DNA from: Branchiostoma floridae
Taxonomy: Eukaryota > Chordata > Leptocardii > Amphioxiformes > Branchiostomatidae
Length of the DNA stretch: 64,000 bases
Direction: 5' to 3'
Assembly (NCBI RefSeq): GCF_000003815.2
Contig: NC_049985.1
Coordinates: 3,046,970 to 3,110,969 of the forward strand
In this document: piece by piece, positions 32,200-43,908 of the stretch
Numbering within the stretch: position 1 is the first letter of the stretch
Layout of the letters: every line of letters starts with the position of its first letter
Translations under genes and position numbers: made by a program
The notes under the pieces: model-generated
Database searches by the model: none
Seen by the model: the letters and a program-made list of their open reading frames with translations, nothing else
What the model was told of the DNA's origin: nothing

Positions 32200-33420
32200 G
32201 ACGTGTGAAATGGATTTTAATTGACTGATAGGCTAGGACACTACACAAGCAGGGTGCCCATTGACTGTACTGAGCTTTGCATGTGAATGGCAGTCTTTTG
32301 TTGCATTGATCTCTTGACAAATATGTAGGTTTTTCATGGATGTATTTTGCGTGATCTGTTTGTTAGTTGTGTAATCAAGTGATTGGTTTATCAGATTTGC
32401 AGAATAAAAGTGTGATTCCCAAGGACTTGTAAAGTAGGTTTTGATTGACTGTAAAACATGATCTTTAGCAGGAAAATGACTTCAATGGGCTAGACCATTG
32501 AAAGTCTATTGTTTGAACATGCCATTTGGCAGGAAAATATCTTCAATTGACTTGACCATTTTGGAAGTCTTTTGTTTGAACTTTTTTTTTTAGCTCTTTT
32601 GGGAAACCTTTCTGATGATAAACTATTTAAGCAGATCTGTAGAATGAATAAGTAGGGTTGCCAAGGATTTGTGGAGTAGGTTTTGAAAGACTGTGAAACA
32701 TGCCATTTGGCAGGGAAATAACTTTCAATTGACTTGACCATTGGAAGTCTTTTGTTTGAACTTTTATTTTTAGCCTTTTTAGGAAACCTTTCTGATAGTT
32801 AACTATTTTAGCAGATCTGCAGAATAAGTGGGGTTGCCAAGGATTTGTGAAGTAGGTTTTGACGCACTAGAAATTGACCTAGCACGTCCTGACGTCAGTG
32901 AAGGACTTTGGTTTGAAAAAATCTTTTAGGGCACACTTCTGAAAGTAGTGATTTTAGAGATAGTCGATTTGCGGCTTTATCATGCTTGCAAGGACTTGCA
33001 AAGTATAGATTTTGATGGACATGACGTCAGTGGCAGTCTTTGAAAGTTTTTTTCTTTGTTCTATTGGTAAATGTGTTGGTCTTTTGATAAAAGTACGCAT
33101 ATTGGCAGCACAGAGACTGTTTTGCTGTTCTATTTGTGGCAAGATAATTGAAACTTCTATCAGATCTGTTCGATTGTGGCTTTAGTTTAGGATAATTGCT
33201 TGGACTTGTGGAGTTCATTTTGATCGACTGATAAGTACACTACGCAAGTTGTCCATTGTGACAGAGACTTGCACAAAGCGAGAATGTCAATTTGTGGATT
33301 TAGGGTAATTGCCAAGAACTTGTTAAGTGGGCTTTGATAGATAATAGTACTGTACGATTGAAAGGAAATTGCACAAAGTCAGAGCGATTAGAGGCCTTTT
33401 GTTGTTTTCCTCTTTTGGCG
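32200..33420. repeat. Degenerate tandem array
   Basis: The anchor AAGGAxTTGTxxAGTAGGTTTTGA or variants recur near 32423, 32660, 32839, 32990, 33201 and 33315. A block ACATGxCATTTGGCAGGxAAATA is shared by the 32515 and 32698 units. Spacing is irregular (about 115-235), indicating indels after array formation. Confidence 0.75.
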
Positions 33421-33540
33421 TTGTTGTTGGCGCATGTATGACATAGAAGACCATTGACAACAAGGCAAGTTTATTAGCTGCTCGATAAGTGATAGTTTTA
33501 GCGGATTTGTGGATTATGTGGGATTACCATGTTTCTGTGG

Positions 33541-33853
33541 TGTCATGTTGGTGTGGCATATTGGTGTAGCAGTAAGGATTTGGCCCAGAACCCAGAAGTC
33601 CTGGGTTTGAGTCCTATGGCATACCACCAATTATGTGCACTTGGGAAAGGCACTTTCTTCACTTTACTCCTTTCCTCACTCAACCTAAGTGTACAAATGG
33701 GTACCTACATTTGTAACTTTGGTAAGAGAGGTCAAAGGCAGCGGAAGGAGAGGGATGGGCTTTGCCTTCCAATAACATGCTCTAGACACTGTGGATAACA
33801 AATAACCCACTAGAGCCTTAAAAGGCTATGGGACTACTTTAACCATCATCATG
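33541..33853 (+). mobile_element. tRNA-derived SINE
   Basis: The head contains an A-box-like GTGTAGCAGTAAGG (33564-33577) and a B-box-like GGGTTTGAGTCCT (33603-33615), spaced as in a Pol III promoter of tRNA origin. Downstream comes a body with CACTTGGGAAAGGCACTTTC and GTACAAATGGGTACCTAC, blocks I recognise from widespread metazoan SINEs. The sequence ends near a short CAT-rich tail at 33843-33853. The 89-codon frame across it is incidental. The family name is not assigned. Confidence 0.75.
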
Positions 33854-34042
33854 TTCTTGCCAAATTTTCCATGCACGAATACAACACTACATACCTATTG
33901 ATAGAATCTGCACAATAGAACACTCCTGTTGCTTTGTTCCATCAGCAAACATGTGGGTTTTCCAGGGAAGGAAATATATGGCACACCGTGGATAATTAAT
34001 TGACAGGCCTTCTCCTATAGCCTGGGAACTTTTTGTCACGTC

Positions 34043-34352
34043 TGTCTCAATTCTATTCAAGCATTCATGCAGATTTCCTAGCTATTCAGAGAAAAAAAGT
34101 TGGCGACAGATGATCGTGAAAACTTGATCTATCGTTCTTGGTAGTCCTCTATGGAATCAATCAACATTTCAAGTAAATATTTGTTGTAGAACAACAATGT
34201 ACTCTGTCTCAATTCTATATAAGCATTCAAGTAGATTTTGTATCTATTCAGGGAAAAAAAGTTGGCAACAGACGATCATGAAAACTTGATTGTACTCCAT
34301 AGAAGCAATCAGCATAACACTGTAAATATCTGTCGTAGAGCAACAATGTACC
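34043..34352. repeat. Two-copy tandem repeat, about 160 bp
   Basis: TCTGTCTCAATTCTAT starts both units (34043 and 34204). Both contain TATTCAGxGAAAAAAAGTTGGC and GAAAACTTGAT, and end near ACAACAATGTAC. It directly precedes the unrelated array at 34475. Confidence 0.85.
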
Positions 34353-34474
34353 AAACTACTTCTTTGTGTATTTCCAAAGTGTGCTCCAGAAATTGTAAAG
34401 AGTAGCTCGCGAAGCACGGTAAGTTGCGTCCAAGAATAGCAACAGCAAATTGCCAATTTGGCTCCAAGTGAACA

Positions 34475-35310
34475 TACAGACAGCGGATGGATCGGTACAG
34501 GGCCATTTCCTGTCTTGTTAAAATTGAGGTTGTTTTGGGCCAACGTCGTTTCAGCCCTGCGTGATTTTCAGTGAAGACGTTTTGTATAATGGTTTCCAAG
34601 TGTTGAAGTCTTACCACATGCTGGTATACATATCTAGTTGTGGTCTAGTCTTAACCTGCTCTTCCATGTCTCGTTAAAAAAATTGAGGTTGTTTCTGGCC
34701 AACGTCGTTTCAGCCGTACATGATTTCCAGTGAAGATGTTTTGTACAATTTGGTATAATGGTTTCAAAGTGTTAAAGCCTGGCCACATGCAGGTATACAT
34801 ATCTTGTTGTGGTCTAGTCTGTGCCTGCTGTTCCCTGTCTCCTTAGAATTGAGGTTGTTTTGGGCCAACGTCGTTTCAGCCCTGCGTGATTTTCAGTGAA
34901 GAATTTTGGTAAAATTTGGTATAATGGTTTCCAAGTGTTGAAACCTGGCCACATGCAGGTGTACGTATCTTGTTGTGGTCTAGTCTTTGCCTGCTGTTCC
35001 CTGTCTCCTTAAAATTGAGGTTGTTTCGGGCCAACGTCGTTTCAGCCGTACATGATTTCCAGTGAAGATGTTTTGTACAATTTGGTATAATGGTTTCAAA
35101 GTGTTAAAGCCTGGCCACATGCAAGTATACATATCTTGTCGTGGTCTAGTCTTTGCCTGCTGTTCCCTGTCTCCTTAGAATTGAGGTTGTTTTGGGCCAA
35201 CGTCATTTCAGCCCAGTGTGATTTTGCAGTGAAGATGTTTTGTAGAATTGGGCATAATGGTTTCCAAGTGTTAATTCCTGGACACATGTGGATATAGTGT
35301 CTTGCTATGG
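34475..35310. repeat. Five-copy tandem repeat, 166-bp unit
   Basis: The anchor GCCAACGTCGTTTCAG lies at 34539, 34698, 34864, 35030 and 35196 (spacings 159, 166, 166, 166). Units share AAATTGAGGTTGTTT, GTATAATGGTTTCxAAGTGTT and CCTGGCCACATGCAGGTATA. The regular period and high identity indicate a young minisatellite. Confidence 0.95.
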
Positions 35311-35633
35311 TCTTTATTTATCCTGAAAACTTTATGGTTAGGGTTGAACCAACGACATTACATAATACATACTGTCCTTGGTTGAACTTAATCGTTGTTG
35401 CGCATGCCTTCAAAACTTTCTCTTTTCAGTTGAATTTGAAACTTAATGCCTGAGACAAAGTATAATGGTTTCTGATAGTGCAATACTGAATTGCTTCAAC
35501 TTTTACTTTGTATCCAAACATATTGGTTTACTCCTACTTTTCTCAATAAGTTTGTTCATTTATTTCATTACCATAGATTTGTAACAAATTGTGTTAAGTA
35601 TCAATGTAAACTAGGACAGAAAAAATGACACTG

Positions 35634-35803
35634 CAGTCAAACCTGTACAAGTGACCACCTGGCCACCTTTTTGTGGTCCCTAATACATTATTTCCTCCAT
35701 TGACACATACATTAAGAATCCTGTCTATAGTGACCACCTGTCCACATACACCAGATTTTATTGGTCCCTGAGTTGTCTTCTGGGCCAGCTTGACCATACA
35801 CTA
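35634..35803 (-). repeat. Dispersed repeat P, copy 6
   Basis: Full-length copy in reverse orientation: GTCAAACCTGTACAAGTGAC at its left, ATTAAGAATCCTGTCTATAG in the middle, and CCAGATTTTATTGGTCCCTG near its right end. Confidence 0.85.
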
Positions 35804-36444
35804 AAAGTCTATGAATATAGAGGAAAGCAATAAAGAATAAGCTCTTTCAATTGAATTTGGAACTTTATTGTATACTCAGCAACAGTTTGAAATGTTGGGG
35901 GCTTTCGAAATTTGATAAACGAGGTCCCTAATTTGTAACGACAAGTGTGAGTTGGGATGTTGTCCTGCTGGGTTCGCTCCCATCTGTGACCTCACTCCTG
36001 CCACACATGAGAGGTTTTAACAGTTATTTCACACTGTTTTATTGAATTGAGAACCACAGTGGGGGGGAGGGGGCAGGAGGCTTGCACAGATGGGCCATCA
36101 ATGGGCGAGAAATGCATAATGACCAGTCTGTTGGCCAATGTTTGCTTTGTATGATTTGAAAATTGCTAGTTTCGTTACTACTTGCTACTTGTGTGGGGCT
36201 ATGGTATGGATAACATAATCACACACAGAACTTATGCTTTTAGCTCTCAAGTATGACATAAGGTTGAAATGAATACCTGGCAATTTCAGTCTGCAAGATT
36301 ATAATTTGATAACGGCTAGTTTCACTTCATGTTTTGGGTTGTATTTAACACACAGTAATGCAAGAAATATTTGCAGCACTTATTAAACCTACTAACTTTG
36401 AATGTTACCAATACAAATTTGGGGAATACAAAACCCCTTAGTTG

Positions 36445-36552
36445 CAAGAGGGTTAGCCTGGATACCAGACCCTAGCATGATCTCAATAATATCTATCGTA
36501 GTTTGAGATCGGGCTGGGGTCTGCTATCCTGGCTACATGTACAAGAGGGTTA
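36445..36552. mobile_element. 82-bp miniature element (family TAGCCTGG), copy 1
   Basis: Inverted ends TAGCCTGGATACCAGACCC (36454) and GGTCTGCTATCCTGGCTA (to 36535), with a palindromic centre (GATCTCAATAATATC ... GTTTGAGATC). The direct repeat CAAGAGGGT(TA) lies at 36445 and 36542, with six extra bases (CATGTA) at the right end. It is the same family as 61587-61676. Confidence 0.8.
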
Positions 36553-36869
36553 AAAGGCTATTCTGGGTCGATATGCTTTCACTTTCTAGCTTTGGTGCAA
36601 TCCTAGTAGTTGACCAGGGCACCCATACGCTCTCCTAATGGTGTATGAGACTGCAGTAAACTATTATGGCACCTGGGCTATCTCCTGCCAACTGTCTAAC
36701 TTTCCTGGCTCCTGGAGGTCAAGGGCAGGGGAGCGAGAGATAGTTCACCTCCTCTCAAGGGTCAGTACTTCTCCCTTGTATTTGAAGTACCATCTGACAG
36801 CGGGATCGATCCGCGAGTCATTTAGGTAAATCTCAAAGTCACCTTCGATGTATCTCCCCGTAGTTCAGA

Positions 36870-37935
36870 CAGTAACCCATCCCATGATGTTCAAACACCT
36901 GTCAGTTGTGGTAGAATAGCGGCTGACATCTGTAAAATCATTTCACATCTTCCATTAATACCTCTCGCTAGCTTCTCTCTTTTGTTCTCAGATCATTAAT
37001 GTTGAGGTTGCTCTTGCTTCATACCCAAAGGTTGGTTCATCATCTTAATATAGCTCATCTCATGATGTTCAAACATCTGTCTGTCATAGTTTGATCGATG
37101 AGTATCTTCCAATTTGACCTCTCCTGCTCTTCCCAGCCTTTCTTCTTGAACCATCAATGTCAATTTTCCTCCCCCGCAATCTTTCCAATGGTTCAATTTC
37201 ATCATCTTAATGTAGTTTAGAGAGTAGCTCAGCATCATGATTTTCATAGGTCTGTCTCTCATGGTATACTATTGACTAAAACTTCCCTCACAAGTTTATT
37301 TTCCATTAAAACTCTCCCAACCTTTTCTATCGAACCATCAATGTCAGGGTCCCTCCCGCAATCTTCCTAAAGGCTCATCATCTAGTGTTTTTCATACCGT
37401 TCTCATCTCACTATGTTCAGATGTTTGTCTCTCATGGTATACTATTGACTAAAACTTCCCTCACAAGTTTATATTCCATTAAAACCCTCCCAGCCTTTTC
37501 TATAGAACCATCAATGTCAGGGTCTCTCGCATCCTCTTAATTAACTCATACAGTTCTCATCGGCAAGGTCAATTGCCCAATGATAGTGCCTAGGGCAAGN
37601 NNNNNNNNNNNNNNNNNNNNNNNNNNNNNNNNNNNNNNNNNNNNNNNNNNNNNNNNNNNNNNNNNNNNNNNNNNNNNNNNNNNNNNNNNNNNNNNNNNNT
37701 CCATTCAAGCCCTCCCAGCCCTTTCTCTTGATTTTGACTTTGTTACAAGTTTATTTTCCTTCGTGAATCGTTTAATCAGGAATCAGGTTGGTACGTCACC
37801 GAATAAAGAGACTATTTTTTTATACAACCATTGCTTTATTCTCACCAACGTATCTTTATTCAAGTTTATTTTCCCTTAAAACACACCCTGCCCACCCTCT
37901 GGAACCATCAATGTCAGGGTCGCTCCATCTCGCAT
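36870..37935. repeat. Tandem array interrupted by an assembly gap
   Basis: GAACCATCAATGTCA occurs at 37150, 37332, 37505 and 37902, with a degenerate copy at 36991. Other shared blocks are CATGATGTTCAAACA and ACAAGTTTATTTTCC. Units are about 170-182 bp. Around 37746-37877 the ACAAGTTTATTTTCC block occurs twice, flanking a short sequence with GTTGGTACGTCAC and its imperfect inverse. Confidence 0.85.
37600..37699. other. Assembly gap (100 N)
   Basis: Exactly 100 N, the usual placeholder for a gap of unknown size. It lies within a tandem array, so array collapse or expansion is the likely cause. Any frame drawn across it is invalid. Confidence 0.98.
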
Positions 37936-38500
37936 CCTCCGCACGAAGAGGTCCATGATTTGCTCGATCCTCCCATCCGTGCGTCGCATCGATTGCGCTG
38001 GACAGGATTCTATTTTACTGGCATCGCGCCTGATCCGTATCAGCGTCACTTTATGACAGCGTGCCCCCCTCAGGAGCAGGCAATACCGCCCATCAATTCC
38101 CCCAAGGGCGGCTCAATAGTTAGGGCACCACAAAGGTGATGTTGTGGAGGACATCTGTATGTTGAGCCATTTTTTCCTAAAGTTTTGTCTGCCCTGTCAG
38201 TTCTGTTTGAATAGGAGAGGGTGCATGTATGACAGTTGTGTTTCAAATGGCCCCATTTTGACTTTTACTGTTGGTGGTCATGTAATGAATTATGGAACAA
38301 GTAATCCGTTCTCCAACTCGAAAACTTAGACTCATCGGAAGTTTTGAAAAAAATTGCGCAGTCCTTTTCAGTTATCAGTCTCTTTGTACATGAGACTTAA
38401 TGCACATGTGATGTTTAATTGTAATTTACAAACTCAGAGGAACTTGCATACTAATACATGTTAGGAAGTGTCAATGGAGGATGAAATGCTTGATATATTA

Positions 38501-38645
38501 TTATGGTCTAATAAGTAAGATATGGTTAAAAAAAGTTCTTTTGACCATGACTCTCACCCTTATTTTAGCTCTGTCATGTAAAAACAGAATTTCCAGATTT
38601 GGACTTTGACTAGTAAAATTCCATTCACAGATTGAAGTCAATATG
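38501..38645 (-). repeat. Dispersed repeat pair, copy 1
   Basis: Its reverse complement matches 42865-43010 over about 145 bp. Shared blocks include TCTGGAAATTCTGTTTT, ATAAGGGTGAGAGTC and AACCATATCTTACTTATT. The two copies are 4.3 kb apart in opposite orientation. No terminal repeats are seen. Confidence 0.8.
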
Positions 38646-39059
38646 GAAGCAAAGCAATAAGTCATAGAATGCAACAGAATCACTGGCTGTGACACCATTT
38701 TCTTCCAGTTCAGTTCTTCTTTGCACATTTGTCATCTCTTCGTCTTCAAAATGAAGCCATCTTTTCCTTCAGGTCATTTCTTCCTTCATCTTCCTACAAG
38801 ATTTAAAGTCCCCGGAGGATTCCAACCGTAAAACCAAGATTTTGCCTGCTTCCCTGCAGAATAATGATGTAGCATGAGGTAGAAACATTGCAAATCTGTC
38901 AGCACTGCCGAAGCTTCCAAAGGAGCTGGCTCAAACTTTAGTCAAAGGGGATACACATTTTACAGGTCTCAATTCTCACTGCCATCTGCTCCCTTACAGT
39001 ACATGAATATCATTTTCTGTTGTCTTGTACAACAATGAGGAGGTATTTTATTTCATTTT

Positions 39060-39140
39060 TTTAATCAATTTTTGGTTTGGCTGTTGAGCACACACAGTCA
39101 GGGCTGCCCAACTAGCCTGTGGCTATTACAAAGGGCTAAA
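39060..39140 (-). mobile_element. 3' end of a retroposon, copy 2
   Basis: Matches 13022-13125: CAGGGCTGCCCAACTAGCCT, then GTGGCTATTACAAAGGGCTA on the + strand, preceded by a degenerate T-rich tail. Reading on the minus strand puts the A-rich tail at the 3' end, as in LINEs and SINEs. Confidence 0.65.
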
Positions 39141-39639
39141 TGAGGAGGTATGTGTTCTAGGCTTTCTAGGGGTGGGTACCGGTACATTGTTAACATTGTA
39201 CTGTACATTTAGCTGAGAACCAAGAAATAAAGCTCATGTGGCCTTAGACCCTCGAAAACTATCTGTAAACCTCCTGTAACATCTTCTTGTACAGGTAACA
39301 GTGTTACCATCATCAAAGCAGCTGCAACCCTCTCCTATCTCTCATATCTACCCTCCCTAAGGCCAAACGATCTTAATTTTATGGATATCACCCAATGGCA
39401 ACATAGACATTAAACTTTGAGTGGCTTTTGAGCCTTGTTTTGTGGCAGCCTCTATCTGTACATGTATCTGTTAGATTCTGTATCTGCATAGAGCACTTGT
39501 GTTGTAACATTTACGCACCAGCTTTGGGAGCACAAAGCCCTGCAGCAGCTGGTTATATTGCAATGTATGACCAGTCACACTGACCTTTGCACATCTAACT
39601 GCAAGGCCTATAGTAGATAAGATATTTTCTCATCCACTG

Positions 39640-41640
39640 TGACTGAATTGTTTTAAATTTTGGGAAGGGCCTTTTGCGAATATTTTGCTGTTTGCTATTA
39701 TAAGTGTGAATAAGATATAAGATAGAAATACATTGTTTTGTCTTTGAATTCACGAGAGCAGTTTGCTGAGGATGTTTTAATTGCTGTTTGCCCGCCTGCG
39801 ATCATGCTTGGGTTTCATCCACTGTGAATAAATTGTTTTAAATTTGTATTTTTCTAAGGGATGGCTTTTCACAAATATTCTGCTCAATAAGTAAATGCGA
39901 ATACAATATAATGAAAATAACCTGTTTTGTCTTTGAATTCACAAGAGCAGTTTGCCGAAGATGTTTTAATCGCTGTTCGCCTGCCTGCGATCATGCATGG
40001 CTGCCCTCATTTTAAACTGTATTTTCTTAGGGGATGGCTTTTCTCGAATATTTTGCTCAATGAATAGATGTAGAAAAAGATAGAAATGTATTGTTTTGTC
40101 TTTGAATTCAAGACAGCACTTTGCCAAAGATGTTTTAATCGCTGTTCATCCACCTGCAATCATGCTTGGCTTTCATCCACTGTGAATAAATTGTTTTAAC
40201 GTTATATTCTTTTAGGGAAGGGCTTGTTACGAAGGTAAATGTGAATAGAATAAAATAGAAATATATTGTTTTGTCTTTGAATTCACGAGAGCAGTTTGCC
40301 GTAGATGTTTTAATCGCTGTTCGCCTGCCTGCGATCATGCATGGCTGCCCTCATTTTAAATTGTATTTTCTTAGGGGATGGCTTTTCACAAATATTCTGC
40401 TCAATAACTAAATGCGAATACAACTAGAGTTCGGCGACCTCATACCTCCATGAAAATTTAAAGCTTTCGTAAATTTCATGCAATTGACTAAAACATTAAC
40501 ATAATGTATGCATGGTGTTGTTAATCATTGACTAACGTTCACATGTCACAATTATAAAATTCCCATTATTAATCATAAAGAGGTTTTGCAATTTTTACAT
40601 AAATTATGCAAATAAGTTCCTCATTACCATATTTGGTATCTGCTTATATTCCACCTATCATAATTAACATGTGTTACATGTATTGAGGTCCAGTTATTGA
40701 AAACAATGGAACTGTACAATTTCCTCATTAATTATGCAAATTCAGTCATCATTTGCATAACATGTATATCATTATGAAAATCTTTGCCTAAGCTACCTGC
40801 ATGCCTAAAATGCAGGCAATCCGTCGTTCCTTTCTGCAGTTATCCTCTTTGGAGTGTCTTGACAAAAACGCCCCTGCAGTTCCACAATTGAATGTTAGTG
40901 GACTGAAACTTGCCCCACTTTGTCATGACGCTAAAAGCTATCTACCACCCAAATGTCACGACCATATCACGTCCGGGACAAGAGATACATTGAAAAAACT
41001 GCTATGATAGAATATTCTCATTAATTATGCAAATGTACTCCTATTTTGCATAATTAGTATTTTATCTTGTACAACATTGTCTAAGGTACCTACATACCAA
41101 AAATCATGAAAATCCGTTATTCCCTTCTTGAGTTATCCTCGTCAGAAGTTTTTGACAAAAATGCCCCTGCTATCCCAAAACTAGACGCTAGGGGGCCCAA
41201 ACTTATGTCATTTTTTCCTGAGCACAAGAGCTATCTAATACTTAAAAATCTTGACCATAGCATGTTCAGAACACCGAGATAGCAAAACCGGAAGTTGCGC
41301 TGCAGTACCAAGGTCACACACCAGGGGGCCCAAAATTGACCTTGACCTTCGTCTTCCCAACCCCTACCCACATACCAAATATCATCGTAGTCCATTAAGA
41401 GATTCTCAAGTTATGCTGACCACAATATGCGGACACACAGACACACACACAAACAAACACACACACAAACACACAAACACACACACAGACACACTCAAAA
41501 CTATACCTCCATTTTTTCATGGAGGTAATAAAATGAAAATAACCTGTTTTGTCTTTGAATTCATGTGAGCGGTTTGCCGAAGATGTTTTAATCGCTGTTC
41601 GCCCGCCCGCGATCATGCACGACTGCCCTCGTTATTAGCC
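39640..41640. repeat. Five-unit tandem array split by a transposon
   Basis: The anchor (T)TGTTTTGTCTTTGAATTCA lies at 39733, 39923, 40091, 40266 and, after the insertion at 40424-41526, 41545. Units are about 170-190 bp and share GATGTTTTAATCGCTGTT and GCGATCATGC. The element interrupts the fourth-to-fifth unit, so the array predates it. Confidence 0.92.
40424..41526. mobile_element. Helitron2/Helentron-like non-autonomous element X
   Basis: A 1103-bp insertion defined by the array it interrupts. One end is CTAGAGTTCGGCGACCTCAT followed by the repeat ACCTCCATGAAAA. The other end is a terminal hairpin, ACCTCCAT-TTTTTC-ATGGAGGT (41505-41526). The inverted repeats are thus offset by exactly 20 bases. 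It is flanked by AA on both sides (TT on the other strand). Offset inverted repeats, a terminal hairpin, a CTAG end and a TT target are features described for Helitron2/Helentron elements. Inside are duplicated modules with ATGCAAAT sites, CTAGGGGGC cores and an (AC)n run (41437-41492). It has no Rep or helicase coding, so assignment rests on structure. Confidence 0.65.
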
Positions 41641-42864
41641 TGATCTTCGTCGGTAATCAAAATCAATAACGTGAAGAGAGGGTCGCTGAACTCTTGTAGG
41701 AGTCTGCCTGATTTACCCCAGAGCGTTCGGGTCACCTGGGAGTGCAGCAGCCTTCTGCGGTTAGAATGGGATCTAGGAGGGTTTTCTGGTACGAAATAAT
41801 CTGTACCTGCATGGCCACAACAATGTAGTTTCGTGTTCTTGGATTTAAAAAGATAAAGGTAAATTTTGGAGTATCAACATAAAAATACATCTGCAAATTT
41901 GCAGGTTTCCACCCTAGACTAAAATTCTATAATAGAATGCACAAGAAGCAACAAATTAATTACTGTTGCCTGTAGAATTTGTACTTAACAGCACAAATGT
42001 ATAAAAATGTATAGCATAGGCAAATTGCCTTCACCTCCAAAATATGACATCGCTTCAACACAGGTTTTGTCAGGATCGAATTCTTCCATAATGTTTTGTA
42101 CCAATATTATCTTACATGTCAGGGTATGAAACATAATGTGTTTTCTCTTTTCCATGAATGAACACTCAAACTTAAAAGGCAAAAAAATTTGATATTTAAA
42201 CACGAATGCCACTACCATAAGTATGAACATTTCCAGTAACCTACAAGGTGTCAGAAGTTAATGATCACTATTCATTTTGTGGAGCTAGCACTAGCAGGAT
42301 AAAGCTTTATCTACAAAAACAGGCTTACCTCTCCTACCATTAAGTCCCATAAGTTGTGGGGGCCGCAATACTCTTTAAAAGCTGTTCCAAAGATACATTT
42401 GATGGCATGTGCTGGAGGACTATAATACTTAAAAAGGTCTAGCAGTTGGTGGTGAGGGGTAATTGCTGTAAAGGGAGTTATTTTTCCCAGGAAATGGCGC
42501 TGTTCTGATGGATTGACGTAGTTGGACGCAAATTGCGTAACCGTTGATGATAACCGCTGGGCGTTAAAGTAACAGAGCGTGGATGAAAGTTACGGGAATT
42601 AGTAGCAAAAATACCGACCAGGTGTGAGATTTGCGCAGGGGTTGCTTAGCGACTCAGTTCAGCTCAGGCCACTGAGCCTTTTGAGTCAAAGTTCACAATC
42701 AAGTGTCGTGGAGAGTCTTTATCTTCGCACTACAGGTGTGGACTCTGCCATGTGTTCCGTCTTCTTGTTGACCTTGGGCGACCTTGACAGAGGATGATGG
42801 GCCCAACCCTCACCAGGCAATCAACTTTCCCAAGAAAGAGAAGAATGGGCGGGATTTTAAGCCA

Positions 42865-43010
42865 CTCCGCTGCCATAATTCCCAGGAATGAATGGGCAGA
42901 ATAAAGTCAAAGTCTGGAAATTCTGTTTTGACTTGGGAGTGCAAAGATAAGGGTGAGAGTCTTAGTCAAAAGATATCTTTTAACCATATCTTACTTATTG
43001 GACCATTCCA
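42865..43010 (+). repeat. Dispersed repeat pair, copy 2
   Basis: Inverted partner of 38501-38645. The two share the blocks listed there and begin to match near GGAATGAATGG. The transposon class is unknown. Confidence 0.8.
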
Positions 43011-43750
43011 ATGTGTACAATTCAAGCTCTTTGCAACAGCAAACCTTGTGTGATGCAATGGTAAAAAAAAATGTAAATCCCAGCATCTCATTATATCAAG
43101 GAACGTCATCATTTTGATTCAAAGAAAAAGAAACCTCAGAAAATACGATGCTACTTCAAAGTCAAGACTTATCTCAATCTTAGGCCATGTCAATTGGATA
43201 CGTTGGTTCTTTCACATTTTGTGTGTGAAATTTTAGGAAGGAGGCTTGAAGGAAAACTGCCATCTGAGACCCTGACTGTATGCTCAATGAACTTGTGTGT
43301 ACAAGTACCAAGGTCTAGTCTTTCCTGTTTCATATCCCAATATTATAAATCTTAGAACCAAGGAATGGATTTGGTGTGGCCTTAGGTAGCCTCACACGAC
43401 CAGTTCTGTCTTGTCGGCTCAATGGAATAAAATCAATACCAACCTAGAATGACATTCTTCTCACATATTCAACCTTTAGAATTTTAGCTAATGAGTGAGG
43501 GGTGAGGTGCAAGAATTATCGAACTGTAGTGAGCACAGATCGTTGCTGAATATGCTTAAGGGAATAATTAGCAAGGACCGTCAGTGCAGGTAGTTTGGCT
43601 TTTGAAAGTGGCTTGATGTTTTGCAATGAAAGCAGGACATCAAAAGTTAGCTGTGTTGGATGCATTGTCAGTAGAAGTAGGGCCGGTGACCCCAGCTGTA
43701 GATCACCTGGGTTTGCCAGGAATATCTCCCGCACTTTTACAGATACAGTG

Positions 43751-43908
43751 AAAACTGCGGAAGGAGACCATTTGAAGGACCTGTAAGATCTGCTCTACAT
43801 GGTGTACAGATGGTCACTTTAGACAGGATTCATATTCAATAGGAAATATTATTTAAGGAACCACCAAAAAGTGGTCCTTATGTAGAGATGCCACATTTGC
43901 AGGTTGAA
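43751..43908 (+). repeat. Dispersed repeat P, copy 7 (diverged)
   Basis: GGAAGGAGACCATTTGAAGG, then GATGGTCACTTTAGACAGGA, and AGTGGTCCTTATGTAGAG ... GCAGGTTGAA. The middle is shorter than in copies 2 and 6. A TAGTGCAGGTATTTCTGA motif of the GCAGGTA repeat follows at about 43940. Confidence 0.7.

Larger units (their letters stand above)
24799..39060. other. Unassigned intervals, middle of the downstream region
   Basis: I see no gene in 24799-25792 (a weak two-copy repeat lies near 25005-25190), 27561-28874, 29340-30795, 31353-32199, 33854-34042, 35311-35633, 35804-36444, 36553-36869, 37936-38500 or 38646-39060. The stretch 28400-28800 is more balanced in base composition and apparently unique, but its frames match nothing I recognise. 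A (GAT)n run lies at about 29776-29792. Confidence 0.55.

Noticed and set aside
33529-33798. 89-codon frame
   Set aside because: It crosses the tRNA-derived head and body of a SINE.
37580-37879. 99-codon frame
   Set aside because: It is translated through the 100-N assembly gap.
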